DNA from: Pseudomonas sp. NC02
GTDB taxonomy: Bacteria > Pseudomonadota > Gammaproteobacteria > Pseudomonadales > Pseudomonadaceae
Assembly: GCF_002874965.1 (NCBI RefSeq)
Contig: NZ_CP025624.1
Coordinates: forward strand, 5,766,001-5,830,000
Direction of reading: 5' to 3'
Length of the DNA: 64,000 bases
Shown: piece by piece, positions 51,784 to 62,919 of the stretch
Numbering within the stretch: position 1 is the first letter of the stretch
How the letters are laid out: each line of letters starts with the position of its first letter
Position numbers and translations under genes: made by a program
Notes under the pieces: model-generated
Seen by the model: the letters and a program-made list of their open reading frames with translations, nothing else
Told to the model about the DNA's origin: nothing
The model's database searches: none

Positions 51784-52341
51784 TTACATCCCTTTGACGG
51801 CGTAGATCCCATTGGCGTTGCGCCAGTAGCCTTTGTAGTCCATGCCGTAACCGAAGATGTAACGGTCAATGCACGGCAGGCCCACGTAATCGGCTTTCAG
51901 GTCCGGACGGGCCTTGCGGTCGTGGTCCTTGTCGATCAGCACGGCAGTGTGCACCTTGCGCGCGCCGGCGTGTTTGCAGAAGTCGATGATCGCGCCCAGG
52001 GTGTGACCTTCGTCGAGGATGTCGTCAATGATCAGCACGTCGCGGTCGATGAACGAGACTTCCGGCTTGGCTTTCCAGAACAGGTCGCCGCCACTGGTTT
52101 CATTGCGATAGCGAGTGGCGTGCAGGTAGGACGCTTCCAGCGGGAATTGCAGGTGGGTGAGCAATTTACCGGCGAAAATCAGGCCACCGTTCATCACGCA
52201 AAAGACCACCGGGTTGGTGTCGGCCATTTCACGGGAGATGTGCGCGCCGACCTTGGCGATGGCCTCTTCGACTTGCGCTTCGGTGTACAGGCAGTCAGCC
52301 TCGCGCATGATTTGACGGATATGCTCGAGATCAGCGGACAT
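51784..52341 (-). CDS. hpt: hypoxanthine-guanine phosphoribosyltransferase
   Basis: Purine salvage enzyme converting hypoxanthine or guanine to IMP or GMP with PRPP. The 185-residue protein has the PRPP-binding motif DVLIIDDILDEGHTL and a late metal-binding segment ADYVGLPCIDRYIFGYGMDYKGYWRN. It is divergent from upp, so purine and pyrimidine salvage start from the same intergenic region (52342-52506). Confidence 0.94.
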   Translation of the reverse strand: MSADLEHIRQIMREADCLYTEAQVEEAIAKVGAHISREMADTNPVVFCVMNGGLIFAGKLLTHLQFPLEASYLHATRYRNETSGGDLFWKAKPEVSFIDRDVLIIDDILDEGHTLGAIIDFCKHAGARKVHTAVLIDKDHDRKARPDLKADYVGLPCIDRYIFGYGMDYKGYWRNANGIYAVKGM

Positions 52342-52506
52342 GGCGCTCTCCAAGGGGGTGCTGTGGCAAGAAAAGCGGGCAAAGGTACGCATGTGAGGCG
52401 CAACGTTCAAGCCTTAATGGACTAACGTACTAGATGTCTATAGGACAACACCCTCGGATAGATTAATCTAGGCCGGTTTTTTTGCCCGCCGCCGGAGCCT
52501 TTCCCC

Positions 52507-53145
52507 ATGCCCATCCGTGAGATCCGCCATCCGCTGATCCGACATAAACTCGGCCTTATGCGCCGCGCCGACATTAGCACGAAGAACTTCCGTGAGCTTG
52601 CTCAGGAAGTCGGAGCGCTGCTCACCTACGAGGCGACCAAAGACCTGCCCCTGGAAAACTACGAGATCGCCGGTTGGTGTGGTCCCGTCCAGGTCGAGAA
52701 AATCGCCGGCAAGAAGATTACCGTGGTGCCGATCCTGCGTGCCGGTATCGGCATGCTCGAAGGCGTGCTCAGCCTGATCCCGGGTGCCAAGGTCAGCGCC
52801 GTAGGCGTGGCCCGCAACGAAGAGACGCTGCAGGCCCACACCTACTTGGAAAAACTGGTACCGGAAATCGACGAGCGCCTGGCGATGATCATCGACCCGA
52901 TGCTCGCCACCGGCAGCTCCATGGTTGCCACCATCGACCTGCTGAAAAAAGCCGGTTGCAAGGACATCCGCGCCATGGTGCTGGTGGCCGCTCCCGAAGG
53001 CATCGCCGCCGTCGAGAAAGCCCACCCGGACGTGTTGATCTACACCGCATCCATCGATGAACGCCTGAATGAACATGGCTACATCATCCCGGGCCTGGGC
53101 GATGCCGGCGACAAGATCTTCGGTACCAAGCAGAAGGACGCGTGA
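52507..53145 (+). CDS. upp: uracil phosphoribosyltransferase
   Basis: Salvage enzyme making UMP from uracil and PRPP. The 212-residue protein has the PRPP loop [13 protein letters not shown] (about 129-141) and the C-terminal uracil-binding [17 protein letters not shown] segment, both canonical. It overlaps or abuts uraA, so uptake and phosphoribosylation of uracil are coupled. Confidence 0.97.
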   Translation: MPIREIRHPLIRHKLGLMRRADISTKNFRELAQEVGALLTYEATKDLPLENYEIAGWCGPVQVEKIAGKKITVVPILRAGIGMLEGVLSLIPGAKVSAVGVARNEETLQAHTYLEKLVPEIDERLAMIIDPMLATGSSMVATIDLLKKAGCKDIRAMVLVAAPEGIAAVEKAHPDVLIYTASIDERLNEHGYIIPGLGDAGDKIFGTKQKDA

Positions 53146-53147
53146 CC

Positions 53148-54422
53148 ATGCAGGATGAGTTCAACGACCCGCTTTGGCGCCAGATCCTGTCTGGCGCACA
53201 GATGCTCTTCGTAGCATTTGGCGCGCTGGTGTTGATGCCGCTGATCACCGGTCTCGATCCAAACGTCGCCCTGTTCACCGCAGGCTTGGGCACCTTGTTG
53301 TTCCAGGTCGTCACCGGGCGCCAGGTACCGGTGTTCCTGGCGTCGAGCTTTGCGTTTATCACCCCGATCATTCTCGCCAAGGGCCAGTTCGGCCTCGCGG
53401 CGACCATGGGCGGCGTGATGGCGGCCGGCTTCGTTTACACCTTCCTGGGCCTGGCCGTGAAGATCAAGGGCACCGGTTTCATCGACCGGCTGCTGCCGCC
53501 GGTGGTGATCGGGCCGGTGATCATTTCCATTGGCCTGGCCATGGCGCCGATTGCGGCCAATATGGCGATGGGCAAGGCCGGTGACGGCAGCGAGTTGATC
53601 CACTACCAGACCGCCATGCTGATCTCGATGCCGGCGCTGCTGACCACGTTGATCGTGGCGGTGTTCGGCAAAGGCATTTTCCGCCTGGTGCCGATCATCT
53701 CCGGCGTGCTGGTGGGTTTTGCCATGTCGTTCTACTTCGGCGTAGTCGACACCGCGAAGATCGCCGCCGCACCGTGGTTCGCCCTGCCCCACTTCACCGC
53801 GCCGGAATTCAACTGGCAGGCGATCCTGTTTATCGTCCCGGTGGCCCTGGCCCCGGCGATCGAACACATCGGTGGTGTGATTGCGGTGGGCAGCGTGACC
53901 GGTCGCGACTACCTGAAGAAGCCTGGCCTGCACCGCACCCTGCTGGGTGACGGGATCGCCACCACCGCTGCCGGCCTGTTCGGCGGCCCGCCCAACACGA
54001 CCTACGCGGAAGTGACGGGCGCGGTGATGCTGACCAAGAACTACAACCCGAAGATCATGACCTGGGCGGCGGTGTTTGCCATCAGCCTGGCGTTTATCGG
54101 CAAGTTCGGCGCGCTGCTGCAAAGCATTCCAGTCCCGGTAATGGGCGGGATTCTGTGCCTGCTGTTCGGCTCGATTGCCGCAGTGGGGATGAACACCCTG
54201 ATCCGCCACAAGATCGACCTTGGCGAAGCGCGCAACCTGGTGATTGTGTCGGTGACCCTGGTGTTCGGGATTGGCGGTGTGCTGGTAGGCACCGGCACTG
54301 GCCCGGATGACTTTGGCCTGAAGGGCATCGCCCTGTGTGCGGTGGTAGCGATTGCGTTGAATCTGCTGCTGCCGGGCAATGACGGCTGGAAGAACAGGAA
54401 GCCGGATGAGCCGCTGATCTAA
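53148..54422 (+). CDS. uraA: uracil:proton symporter (NAT/NCS2 family)
   Basis: A 424-residue inner-membrane permease with about 14 hydrophobic helices and the family signatures VALAPAIEHIGGVIAVG and FGGPPNTTYAEVTGAV; the conserved glutamates in these bind uracil and the coupled proton. I start at ATG 53148. A GTG at 53142 that overlaps the upp stop would add two residues. A REP element follows the gene. Confidence 0.95.
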   Translation: MQDEFNDPLWRQILSGAQMLFVAFGALVLMPLITGLDPNVALFTAGLGTLLFQVVTGRQVPVFLASSFAFITPIILAKGQFGLAATMGGVMAAGFVYTFLGLAVKIKGTGFIDRLLPPVVIGPVIISIGLAMAPIAANMAMGKAGDGSELIHYQTAMLISMPALLTTLIVAVFGKGIFRLVPIISGVLVGFAMSFYFGVVDTAKIAAAPWFALPHFTAPEFNWQAILFIVPVALAPAIEHIGGVIAVGSVTGRDYLKKPGLHRTLLGDGIATTAAGLFGGPPNTTYAEVTGAVMLTKNYNPKIMTWAAVFAISLAFIGKFGALLQSIPVPVMGGILCLLFGSIAAVGMNTLIRHKIDLGEARNLVIVSVTLVFGIGGVLVGTGTGPDDFGLKGIALCAVVAIALNLLLPGNDGWKNRKPDEPLI

Positions 54423-54440
54423 CTGCCAACGCAAAACCAG

Positions 54441-54529
54441 TGTGGGAGCGGGCTTGCTCGCGAATGCAGTGTGTCATTCAGCACATCAGTGACTGAACCA
54501 CCGCATTCGCGAGCAAGCCCGCTCCCACA
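54441..54529. repeat. paired REP element (REPIN), family TGTGGGAGCGGGCTTGCTCG
   Basis: Inverted TGTGGGAGCGGGCTTGCTCG units at both ends with a TGTCATTCAG-containing centre, between convergent uraA and hisC. Confidence 0.93.
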
Positions 54530-54551
54530 TTTTTTTGAGTTTCAGTGTGGC

Positions 54552-55604
54552 TTACAGCTCGCCCAACGCATCGATAAGCGCCTGGTTCTGCTCAGGCGTG
54601 CCAATACTGATCCGCAGGAACTGGGCAATCCGCTCCTGCTTGAAGTGCCGCACAATCACCCCCTGCTCCCGCACCTTGGCCGCCAGCCCGGCAGCGTCGT
54701 GCCCTGGATGCCGGGCAAAGATGAAGTTGGCCGCCGACGGCAGTACTTCAAACCCCTTGGCCTGCAGTTGCGCCACCAGCTTTTCACGGCTATCGATCAC
54801 CAACTTGCAGGTGTTCCGGAAGTATTCGCGGTCTTCAAAAGCGGCGGCCGCGCCGACAATCGCCAGACGGTCCAGCGGGTAGGAGTTGAAGCTGTTCTTG
54901 ACCCGCTCCAGCGCCTCGATCAGGTCCGGGTGGCCCACGGCCAGGCCCACCCGCAAACCGGCCAGGGAGCGCGACTTGGAGAGGGTCTGGGTCACCAGCA
55001 GGTTCGGGTAACGGTCCACCAGGCTGATGGCGGTCTCGCCGCCGAAGTCGATATAGGCTTCATCGACCACCACCACCGAGTCCGGGCTGGCCTTGAGGAT
55101 TTGCTCCACGGCGTCCAGCGCCATCACGCAACCGGTCGGCGCGTTCGGGTTCGGGAAGATGATCCCGCCGTTGGGCCTGGCGTAGTCCGACACGCGGATC
55201 TGGAACTGTTCATCCAGCGGCACTGCGTCGAAGGCAATGCGGTACAGGCCGCAGTACACCGGGTAGAAGCTGTAGCTGATGTCCGGGAACAGCAGCGGCA
55301 GGTCGTGCTGGAACAAACCGTGGAAGATGTGCGCCAGGACTTCATCGGAGCCGTTGCCGAGGAACACCTTGCCCGCGTCGATCCCGTAGTACTTGGCCAC
55401 CGCCTGCTTGAGCAGGTCGCTGTTGGGGTCCGGGTACAAACGCAGATTGTCGTTCAGCTCGGCCTGCATGGCAGCCAGCGCCTTGGGCGATGGGCCGTAG
55501 GGGTTTTCATTGGTGTTGAGTTTTACCAGCTTGGTCAGCTTCGGTTGCTCACCGGGCACGTAAGGCACGAGCTCCTTGACGAGCGGGCTCCAGAATTTGC
55601 TCAT
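54552..55604 (-). CDS. hisC: histidinol-phosphate aminotransferase
   Basis: PLP enzyme of histidine synthesis, class I/II fold. The 350-residue protein has [11 protein letters not shown] near residue 31, the FPNPNAPTG loop, and SLSKS-type [14 protein letters not shown] with the PLP lysine at about 210. It is 3 bases after hisD, so the two are one operon. A second hisC often exists in Pseudomonas near trp/aro genes; this one is the his-linked copy. Confidence 0.95.
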   Translation of the reverse strand: MSKFWSPLVKELVPYVPGEQPKLTKLVKLNTNENPYGPSPKALAAMQAELNDNLRLYPDPNSDLLKQAVAKYYGIDAGKVFLGNGSDEVLAHIFHGLFQHDLPLLFPDISYSFYPVYCGLYRIAFDAVPLDEQFQIRVSDYARPNGGIIFPNPNAPTGCVMALDAVEQILKASPDSVVVVDEAYIDFGGETAISLVDRYPNLLVTQTLSKSRSLAGLRVGLAVGHPDLIEALERVKNSFNSYPLDRLAIVGAAAAFEDREYFRNTCKLVIDSREKLVAQLQAKGFEVLPSAANFIFARHPGHDAAGLAAKVREQGVIVRHFKQERIAQFLRISIGTPEQNQALIDALGEL

Positions 55605-55607
55605 GTT

Positions 55608-56933
55608 TCAGTTCCCCTGCTTATCGTCAACGATGCGGTATTCGGCGCTGCGGGCGTGGGCGGTCAGCGACTCGCCACGGGCCAGCACGGAAGCGGTCTT
55701 GCCCAACTCCGACGCGCCCTCTGGCGAGCAGAAGATGATCGACGAGCGCTTCTGGAAGTCATACACGCCCAGCGGCGAGGAGAACCGCGCAGTGCCCGAC
55801 GTGGGCAGCACGTGGTTGGGACCTGCGCAGTAGTCGCCCAGGGCTTCGCTGGTGTGGCGGCCCATGAAGATCGCGCCGGCGTGGCGAATCAGCGGCAACC
55901 AGGCTTGTGGGTCGGCGACGGACAACTCCAGGTGTTCCGGGGCGATGCGGTTGGCCACTTCGATGGCCTGCTCCATGTCGCGGACCAGGATCAGGGCGCC
56001 ACGGCCATTGATCGACTTCTCGATGATCTCGGCGCGCTCCATGGTCGGCAGCAGCTTCGCGATGCTGGCGGCGACCTTGTCCAGGAATTCGGCGTCCGGG
56101 CTGACCAGGATCGCCTGGGCGTCTTCGTCGTGCTCGGCCTGGGAGAACAGGTCCATGGCGATCCAGTCCGGGTCGGTCTGGCCGTCACACACCACGAGGA
56201 TTTCCGAAGGGCCGGCGATCATGTCGATGCCGACCTGGCCAAATACATGGCGCTTGGCCGTGGCCACGTAGATGTTGCCCGGGCCAACCACCTTGTCGAC
56301 CTTCGGCACGCTTTCGGTGCCGTAGGCCAGGGCCGCTACCGCTTGGGCGCCGCCGATGGTGAAAACCCGATCAACACCCGCGATGCAGGCCGCTGCCAGC
56401 ACCAGTTCGTTGATTTCGCCGCGCGGCGTAGGCACCACCATGACCACTTCGGTCACGCCGGCCACCTTGGCCGGAATCGCGTTCATCAGTACCGAGGACG
56501 GGTACGACGCTTTGCCGCCCGGTACGTACAGGCCAGCACGGTCCAGCGGCGTGACCTTCTGGCCCAGTACGGTGCCGTCGGCCTCGGTGTAGCTCCAGGA
56601 ATCCTGTTTCTGTTTCTCGTGGTAGCTGCGCACCCGCGCGGCCGCCACTTCCAGGGCTTCGCGCTGGGGCGCGGTGATGCGGGTCAGCGCCAGCTCCAGG
56701 CGTTCGCGGGGCAGGATCAGGTCGGCCATGGAGGCGACGTCCAGGCCATCGAACTGCCGGGTAAAATCAACCAGCGCCGCGTCACCGCGCTCGCGCACGG
56801 CCTTGATGATGTCGAGCACCCGCTGGTTGACCGAATCGTCGGACACGCTTTCCCAGCTCAGCAGATGATCCAGATGATGGGCGAAATCCGGGTCGGCAGC
56901 GTTGAGTCGGGCAATTGCAGTGGACGTGGTCAT
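55608..56933 (-). CDS. hisD: histidinol dehydrogenase
   Basis: Zinc and NAD enzyme for the last two oxidations of histidine synthesis. The 441-residue protein has [18 protein letters not shown], the NAD-binding [11 protein letters not shown] and the zinc/active-site segment IAPEHLEL. The ribosome binding site GAGG lies about 7 bases before the ATG and falls within a predicted RNA stem formed with sequence 75 bases upstream (56941-57024). Confidence 0.97.
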   Translation of the reverse strand: MTTSTAIARLNAADPDFAHHLDHLLSWESVSDDSVNQRVLDIIKAVRERGDAALVDFTRQFDGLDVASMADLILPRERLELALTRITAPQREALEVAAARVRSYHEKQKQDSWSYTEADGTVLGQKVTPLDRAGLYVPGGKASYPSSVLMNAIPAKVAGVTEVVMVVPTPRGEINELVLAAACIAGVDRVFTIGGAQAVAALAYGTESVPKVDKVVGPGNIYVATAKRHVFGQVGIDMIAGPSEILVVCDGQTDPDWIAMDLFSQAEHDEDAQAILVSPDAEFLDKVAASIAKLLPTMERAEIIEKSINGRGALILVRDMEQAIEVANRIAPEHLELSVADPQAWLPLIRHAGAIFMGRHTSEALGDYCAGPNHVLPTSGTARFSSPLGVYDFQKRSSIIFCSPEGASELGKTASVLARGESLTAHARSAEYRIVDDKQGN

Positions 56934-56940
56934 AGCGAGG

Positions 56941-57024
56941 GCCTCATAGGAATGGCAAAAATGCTCAGGCGCCGAAAGTTAGCAGTCGATCCGCTTGGGC
57001 ACCTGAGAATTCTGGCTATGAGGC
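56941..57024 (-). promoter_or_regulatory. nested inverted repeats in the hisG-hisD gap, covering the hisD ribosome binding site
   Basis: Outer arms GCCTCATAG (56941-56949) and CTATGAGGC (57016-57024) are perfectly complementary. Inside them CTCAGGCGCC (56964-56973) pairs with GGCACCTGAG (56998-57007) with one mismatch that becomes a G-U pair in RNA. In the transcript the left outer arm contains the GAGG binding site of hisD. I see no short histidine-rich leader peptide in this gap. Confidence 0.6.
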
Positions 57025-57060
57025 GGATAGACGGGCGCGGCTTGGGGCCGCGCGGGTGAG

Positions 57061-57696
57061 TCAACCGCGGTGTCGAGACTCCACTGCCTTGCGCAGGGTG
57101 TCGATCAACGCCTGGATACGGGCGTGCTGCATTTTCATCGAAGCTTTGTTGACGATCAGCCGGGAGCTGATGTCGGCGATAAAGTCCTGGGGCTCCAGGC
57201 CGTTGGCGCGCAGGGTGTTACCGGTGTCGACCACGTCGATGATCTTGTCGGCCAGGCCGATCAGCGGTGCCAGCTCCATGGAGCCGTAGAGCTTGATGAT
57301 ATCGACCTGGCGGCCTTGCTCGGCGTAGTAACGCTTGGCAACGTTGACGAACTTGGTCGCCACCCGCAGGCGGCCTTTAGGCTCGACGTCACCGACACGG
57401 CCGGCGGTCATCAGCTTGCACAGGGCAATACGCAGGTCCAGCGGCTCGTACAGGCCCTGGCCGCCATATTCCATCAACACGTCTTTGCCAGCGACGCCGA
57501 GGTCGGCCGCGCCATGTTCAACGTAAGTTGGCACATCGGTGGCACGCACGATCAGCAGGCGAACGTCGTCCTGGGTCGTGGGGATGATCAGCTTGCGGCT
57601 TTTGTCCGGATTCTCGGTCGGCACGATGCCCGCTTCAGCCAGAAGCGGCAAAGTGTCGTCAAGGATGCGGCCCTTGGACAGTGCGATGGTCAACAT
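57061..57696 (-). CDS. hisG: ATP phosphoribosyltransferase, short form
   Basis: First and feedback-controlled enzyme of histidine synthesis. The 211-residue length and the absence of a C-terminal ACT-like domain mark the short form, which needs the regulatory subunit HisZ to work. hisZ is not in this window. Seen motifs are [14 protein letters not shown] near the N-terminus and [15 protein letters not shown] near residue 165. A small hairpin (TCGAGGC/GCCTCGA, 57758-57778) and a REP element lie upstream. Confidence 0.95.
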   Translation of the reverse strand: MLTIALSKGRILDDTLPLLAEAGIVPTENPDKSRKLIIPTTQDDVRLLIVRATDVPTYVEHGAADLGVAGKDVLMEYGGQGLYEPLDLRIALCKLMTAGRVGDVEPKGRLRVATKFVNVAKRYYAEQGRQVDIIKLYGSMELAPLIGLADKIIDVVDTGNTLRANGLEPQDFIADISSRLIVNKASMKMQHARIQALIDTLRKAVESRHRG

Positions 57697-57757
57697 GGGA
57701 AACGTCAGTCCTTCATCAGGCTATTGCTGTCCGGTCGCAATCGGCGCCAGACACAGA

Positions 57758-57778
57758 TCGAGGCCATTACAGCCTCGA
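57758..57778 (-). other. hairpin upstream of hisG
   Basis: A perfect 7-bp stem TCGAGGC/GCCTCGA with a 7-base loop, about 60 bases before the hisG start. There is no T-run, so it is not an obvious terminator for murA; a leader structure is possible. Confidence 0.35.
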
Positions 57779-57812
57779 CTTGAAACAAATCAGCTAACAG
57801 CATACATCGTCA

Positions 57813-57918
57813 TGTGGCGAGGGAGCTTGCTCCCGCTGGGGCGCGAAGCGGCCCTGATCTTTGTTTAAAAAGACTGGGACTGCTGCGCAGTCCAGCGGGA
57901 GCAAGCTCCCTCGCCACA
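57813..57918. repeat. paired REP element (REPIN), family TGTGGCGAGGGAGCTTGCTC
   Basis: Inverted copies of TGTGGCGAGGGAGCTTGCTC at both ends, in the 247-base gap between murA and hisG. Its centre differs from that of the copy at 31466-31557. Confidence 0.92.
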
Positions 57919-57943
57919 ATGAACGTGTTTGCAGTTCCTGGAA

Positions 57944-59472
<1,529 letters not shown>

Positions 59473-59515
59473 GATCAACCTCTATGGGCGCCCAGTGCGC
59501 GCGGGTCGCACATCA

Positions 59516-59576
59516 TACAAAAAAGCCCCGCGCCTGCGAACCCCGCATAGCAGGACTCTGACGGGGGGCTTCTTTA
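59516..59576 (-). terminator. hairpin and T-run after the mla operon
   Basis: On the minus strand AAGCCCCCCGTC ... GCGCGGGGCTTTTTT makes an imperfect long-loop stem ending in a run of T, located between mlaB and ibaG. It would separate the mla operon from ibaG-murA. Confidence 0.6.
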
Positions 59577-59586
59577 ATAATGTGTA

Positions 59587-59892
59587 TTAAGGATGCGCCA
59601 ACAGCTCGGTCAGACCGGAAACCTCAGCGATTTCACGCATGTCTTCGGGCAATGCACGAATGCTCACCGGCTTTTTGACGGCCTGCGCATCGCGCATGAA
59701 ACACAGCAGCAACGACAAGCCGACGCTGCTGGACTTCACCACCGCCGAGCAATCCAGCACCAGCGCAGGAGCGGTACTGGCATTGATCAGCGCCTGGCCC
59801 TGCTTGCGCAGGGCGGGTCCAGTGCTGTAATCCAGCACGCCGCTGAGCAACAGCTCACCGGACTCGCCAAGGCGAATGGCCGACTCGGTCAT
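59587..59892 (-). CDS. mlaB: STAS-domain protein MlaB
   Basis: Small cytosolic subunit (101 residues) of the MlaFEDB lipid transporter; the STAS domain binds and stabilises the ATPase MlaF. The conserved serine/threonine region SSVGLSLLLCFMRDA near residues 54-68 fits. It overlaps mlaC by 4 bases. Confidence 0.9.
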   Translation of the reverse strand: MTESAIRLGESGELLLSGVLDYSTGPALRKQGQALINASTAPALVLDCSAVVKSSSVGLSLLLCFMRDAQAVKKPVSIRALPEDMREIAEVSGLTELLAHP

Positions 59893-60542
59893 TGGGCAGG
59901 CTTCCCGGCAGCTTTGTCGGTTTCTTCCTTGGCCTTGGCCACTTCACCGGCCCAACCGTTGATGGTTTTGTCCAGGTCGTTGCCATTGCGCTGCATGGCA
60001 TCCGCGAACTGGTCACGGAACAGCTTGCCAATGTTGATGCCGTTGATGATCACGTTACGCAGTTTCCACTCGCCGTTGACCTTCTCGAGCGTGTACTGCA
60101 CAGGGTAGACCGCGCCGTTGTTGCCCTTGACACTCATGTTGACGCTGGTGCGGTCACCCGACTCATCCCCGGCAGGGGCGACGGTAATCCCCTGGTTGTT
60201 GTACTCCAGCAGGGCGTTGCCGTAGAACTGGAACAAGCCCTTCTTGAAGTTTTCCTGGAATGTCTGCATCTGCGCAGGCGTAGCCTTGCGCGAGTACTTG
60301 ACGGTCATGATGCTTTTGGAAATACCTTCAGCATCAACAACAGGCCCGACAATCGTGTTCAGCGCGTTATAGAACTGACTCGGGTCCTGCTTGTACTTTT
60401 CCTTGTTGGCACTCAGGTCAGCCAACATCTTGTTGGTGGTGTCCTGCACCAGGTCATGCGCAGAACCGCCGGCAGCGGCGTTAGCCATCAACGGCAGTGC
60501 CGCGAGCAGTACCAACAGGCCACGTCGCAAAGTAGAGATCAT
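59889..60542 (-). CDS. mlaC: periplasmic phospholipid-binding protein MlaC
   Basis: Soluble shuttle carrying phospholipid between the outer-membrane MlaA complex and the inner-membrane MlaFEDB complex. With the chosen ATG (GAGGAA about 8 bases upstream) it has 217 residues and a signal peptide ending near MANAAA. An ATG overlapping the mlaD stop by ATGA would add five residues. It has the Ttg2D-family pattern FYGNALLEYNNQGI. Confidence 0.94.
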   Translation of the reverse strand: MISTLRRGLLVLLAALPLMANAAAGGSAHDLVQDTTNKMLADLSANKEKYKQDPSQFYNALNTIVGPVVDAEGISKSIMTVKYSRKATPAQMQTFQENFKKGLFQFYGNALLEYNNQGITVAPAGDESGDRTSVNMSVKGNNGAVYPVQYTLEKVNGEWKLRNVIINGINIGKLFRDQFADAMQRNGNDLDKTINGWAGEVAKAKEETDKAAGKPAQ

Positions 60543-60553
60543 GAACACATTCC

Positions 60554-61021
60554 TCATTTGGCGTCTTTATTGACGGTATTGAGCAGGAATTTACCGATCA
60601 AGTCCTCCAGCACCAACGACGACTGTGTGTCATGAATGGTCGAACCATCCTTGAGCAGGGCAGATTCCCCGCCGACGCTGATGCCGATGTACTTCTCGCC
60701 CAGCAGGCCAGCGGTGAGGATAGACGCAGTGGAGTCAGTCGGCAGGTTATCTACCTTCTTGTCCACCTGCATGGTCACACGGCCGGTGAAGCTGTCGCGG
60801 TCCAGATCGATTGCCGTGACCTTGCCGATGGTTACACCCGCCATGGTCACTTTAGCTCTGACAGTCAAACCGGCGATATTGTCGAAGTAGGCGTAAAGTT
60901 TATAAGTATCGGCGGTGGGGCTGGCCGATAGGCCGCTGACTCGCAGGGCGAGCAACAGTAAAGCCAGGATGCCAGCCAGCAAGAAAAGGCCGACACCGAT
61001 TTCCACAGTGCGGTTTTGCAT
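60554..61021 (-). CDS. mlaD: MCE-domain substrate-binding subunit MlaD
   Basis: A 155-residue inner-membrane-anchored MCE protein: one N-terminal transmembrane helix (about 7-26) and one MCE domain (about 39-115). Six copies form the periplasmic ring through which lipid passes. It shares one base with the mlaE stop. Confidence 0.96.
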   Translation of the reverse strand: MQNRTVEIGVGLFLLAGILALLLLALRVSGLSASPTADTYKLYAYFDNIAGLTVRAKVTMAGVTIGKVTAIDLDRDSFTGRVTMQVDKKVDNLPTDSTASILTAGLLGEKYIGISVGGESALLKDGSTIHDTQSSLVLEDLIGKFLLNTVNKDAK

Positions 61022-61818
61022 CAGAAATCTCCAAACATCAAGGCGGTCAAAATGAAGTCAAGGCCCAGTACCGCCAGCGAGGCGTACACAACGGTCTTGG
61101 TGGTGGCGCGACTGATCCCTTCTGAGGTGGGCTCACAGTCATAGCCTTGGAATACGGCGATCCAGGTCACTACAAAGGCGAAGACGATGCTTTTAATGAT
61201 GCCGTTGAGCACGTCGCCGCTGAAGGTCACGCTGTTTTGCATATTGCCCCAGTAGGAGCCGTCGTAGACCCCCAGCCAGTCAACCGCGACCCAGGAACCG
61301 CCCCAGATTCCCACCACGCTGAACACCATCGCCAGCAGTGGCAGGGAAATGAAGCCGGCCCACAGGCGCGGGGCAACAATGTACTTAAGCGGATCGACAC
61401 CGATCATTTCCAGGCTGGACAGCTGTTCGGTGGCCTTCATGTTGCCGATTTCGGCCGTCAGCGCCGAACCGGCACGCCCGGCAAACAGGAGAGCGGTCAC
61501 CACCGGGCCCAACTCACGCAACAGCGTCAGGGCAACCATCTGCCCAACAGCCTGCTCGGACCCGTAGCTGGAGAGGATATTGAAGCCTTGCAGCGCCAGC
61601 ACCATGCCGATGAACACCCCGGAGACCACGATGATCACCAGGGACATCACGCCCACGGAGTGCAATTGCTTGATCAGCAGGCCGAAACCGCCGCCAATAC
61701 CGCCGCGGCCGAGCAAGGCATGAAACAGGAAAATCGTCGAACGCCCCAGCACACCAATGATATCGATGCCGGAGCGACCGAAAAGGCGAACCTTTTCGAG
61801 TAATGATGTCTTGCGCAT
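61021..61818 (-). CDS. mlaE: lipid ABC transporter permease MlaE
   Basis: A 265-residue permease with about five to six hydrophobic helices and the MlaE signature [32 protein letters not shown]. It is the membrane subunit of the complex that keeps phospholipids out of the outer leaflet. It shares one base with mlaF and with mlaD. Confidence 0.97.
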   Translation of the reverse strand: MRKTSLLEKVRLFGRSGIDIIGVLGRSTIFLFHALLGRGGIGGGFGLLIKQLHSVGVMSLVIIVVSGVFIGMVLALQGFNILSSYGSEQAVGQMVALTLLRELGPVVTALLFAGRAGSALTAEIGNMKATEQLSSLEMIGVDPLKYIVAPRLWAGFISLPLLAMVFSVVGIWGGSWVAVDWLGVYDGSYWGNMQNSVTFSGDVLNGIIKSIVFAFVVTWIAVFQGYDCEPTSEGISRATTKTVVYASLAVLGLDFILTALMFGDF

Positions 61819-62627
61819 CAGCGCTTCCCCAGAAGATCTGAGCGGTAGTCCGCTGCCGGAAAGTGAAAAGGCACCGGGCCATCGGGATCGCCGGTCATGA
61901 ATTGGCGAATGCGCGGGTTGTCTGCGTTCATCAGTTCTTCAGGCGTGCCCTGCCCCAGCACCTGGCCATCGCCCACTACATATAGGTAGTCGGCAATGCT
62001 CGCGGTCTCGGCCAGGTCGTGGGAAACCACGATACTGGTGATACCCAACGCATCATTGAGCAGGCGGATCAGGCGTACCAGCACCCCCATGGCAATCGGG
62101 TCCTGGCCAACGAAAGGCTCGTCGTACATGAGAATCTGCGGGTCGAGGGCGATGGCACGCGCCAGGGCGACACGACGCTTCATGCCTCCGGACAACTCGT
62201 CGGGCATCAAATCGATAGCACCGCGCAGCCCGACGGCCTGCAATTTCAGCAACACAATGTCACGAATCATTTCATCGGACAGCTGTGTATGCACCCGCAG
62301 CGGGAACGCCACGTTTTCGAAAACATCGAGATCGGTAAACAACGCACCGCTCTGGAACAGGACGCCCATGTGTTTGCGGGCATCGAACAGGTCACTGCGC
62401 GAAAGGGTCGGCAGGTTCTGGCCATTGACCCAGACTTCACCGGCGGAGGGGCGCAATTGCATGCCCATCAGGCGCAGCAGCGTAGTCTTGCCGCAGCCGG
62501 AAGGCCCCATGATGCCCGTGACTTTGCCGCGGGGAATGCGAATATCCACATTATTGAAGATGCTGCGCGTACCGCGCTTGAAGGAAAGGCCCTTCAGCTC
62601 GACCGCGTAGGCGTTATCGGCACTCAT
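61818..62627 (-). CDS. mlaF: lipid ABC transporter ATPase MlaF
   Basis: A 269-residue ABC ATPase with Walker [10 protein letters not shown] at 41-49, signature [14 protein letters not shown], Walker [12 protein letters not shown] and the H-loop SHDLAET. It powers the MlaFEDB complex. It is the first gene of mlaFEDCB; a TATAGT -10 (complement of 62728-62733) with TTGGGG 18 bases upstream (complement of 62752-62757) is a plausible promoter. Confidence 0.97.
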   Translation of the reverse strand: MSADNAYAVELKGLSFKRGTRSIFNNVDIRIPRGKVTGIMGPSGCGKTTLLRLMGMQLRPSAGEVWVNGQNLPTLSRSDLFDARKHMGVLFQSGALFTDLDVFENVAFPLRVHTQLSDEMIRDIVLLKLQAVGLRGAIDLMPDELSGGMKRRVALARAIALDPQILMYDEPFVGQDPIAMGVLVRLIRLLNDALGITSIVVSHDLAETASIADYLYVVGDGQVLGQGTPEELMNADNPRIRQFMTGDPDGPVPFHFPAADYRSDLLGKR

Positions 62628-62727
62628 CTAAACTCCTTGGGATGCAGCCTTTCACTCAGACACTTTGTTTTCGACAAATGCTTGCGCCGAATAGACAAAA
62701 AGGCCGTGCGGACCGAACTGGCCGCGA

Positions 62728-62757
62728 ACTATATCACTGCTGGTACAGCGCCCCCAA
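62728..62757 (-). promoter_or_regulatory. probable promoter of the mla operon
   Basis: Minus strand TTGGGG (62752-62757), 18-base spacer, TATAGT (62728-62733), about 100 bases before mlaF. The -10 match is good and the -35 moderate. Confidence 0.5.
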
Positions 62758-62879
62758 GGCCGGAACAGAGCTTGTTCAGAAACAGGACAGCTAAAAAATC
62801 CTGGCTGAGGTTCAATCTCAACCACAGGTGGATTGAATAAAGCCTGACGAACTTGTGTGAGGGAATTGATCATTACCGT

Positions 62880-62885
62880 TATAAT
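62880..62885 (+). promoter_or_regulatory. -10 element of the kdsD-kdsC promoter
   Basis: A perfect TATAAT, 35 bases before the kdsD ATG. No good -35 lies at the normal distance: TTGTGT at 62853-62858 is 21 bases away, and closer hexamers are poor. Confidence 0.55.
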
Positions 62886-62919
62886 CGCCGACTTTTCGTC
62901 AGGCTATACGATTTCAGAC

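Noticed and set aside
52430..52471. CTAGAT...ATCTAG inverted repeat between hpt and upp
   Set aside because: Only 6 bp with 30 bases between the arms; likely by chance and not in register with any promoter element I can defend.
54471..57059. Long plus-strand open frame antisense to hisC and hisD (862 codons)
   Set aside because: Opposite strand of conserved his genes, with a histidine/arginine/glutamine-rich product typical of shadow frames.
56934..57060. Classic his leader peptide attenuator
   Set aside because: No short frame with a run of histidine codons and no terminator T-run exists in the gap, and the structure lies inside the operon rather than before its first gene.
31466..57918. 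Repeated palindromic units as a possible CRISPR array
   Set aside because: The repeats are dispersed singly over 26 kb as inverted pairs, with no direct-repeat/spacer array and no cas genes.
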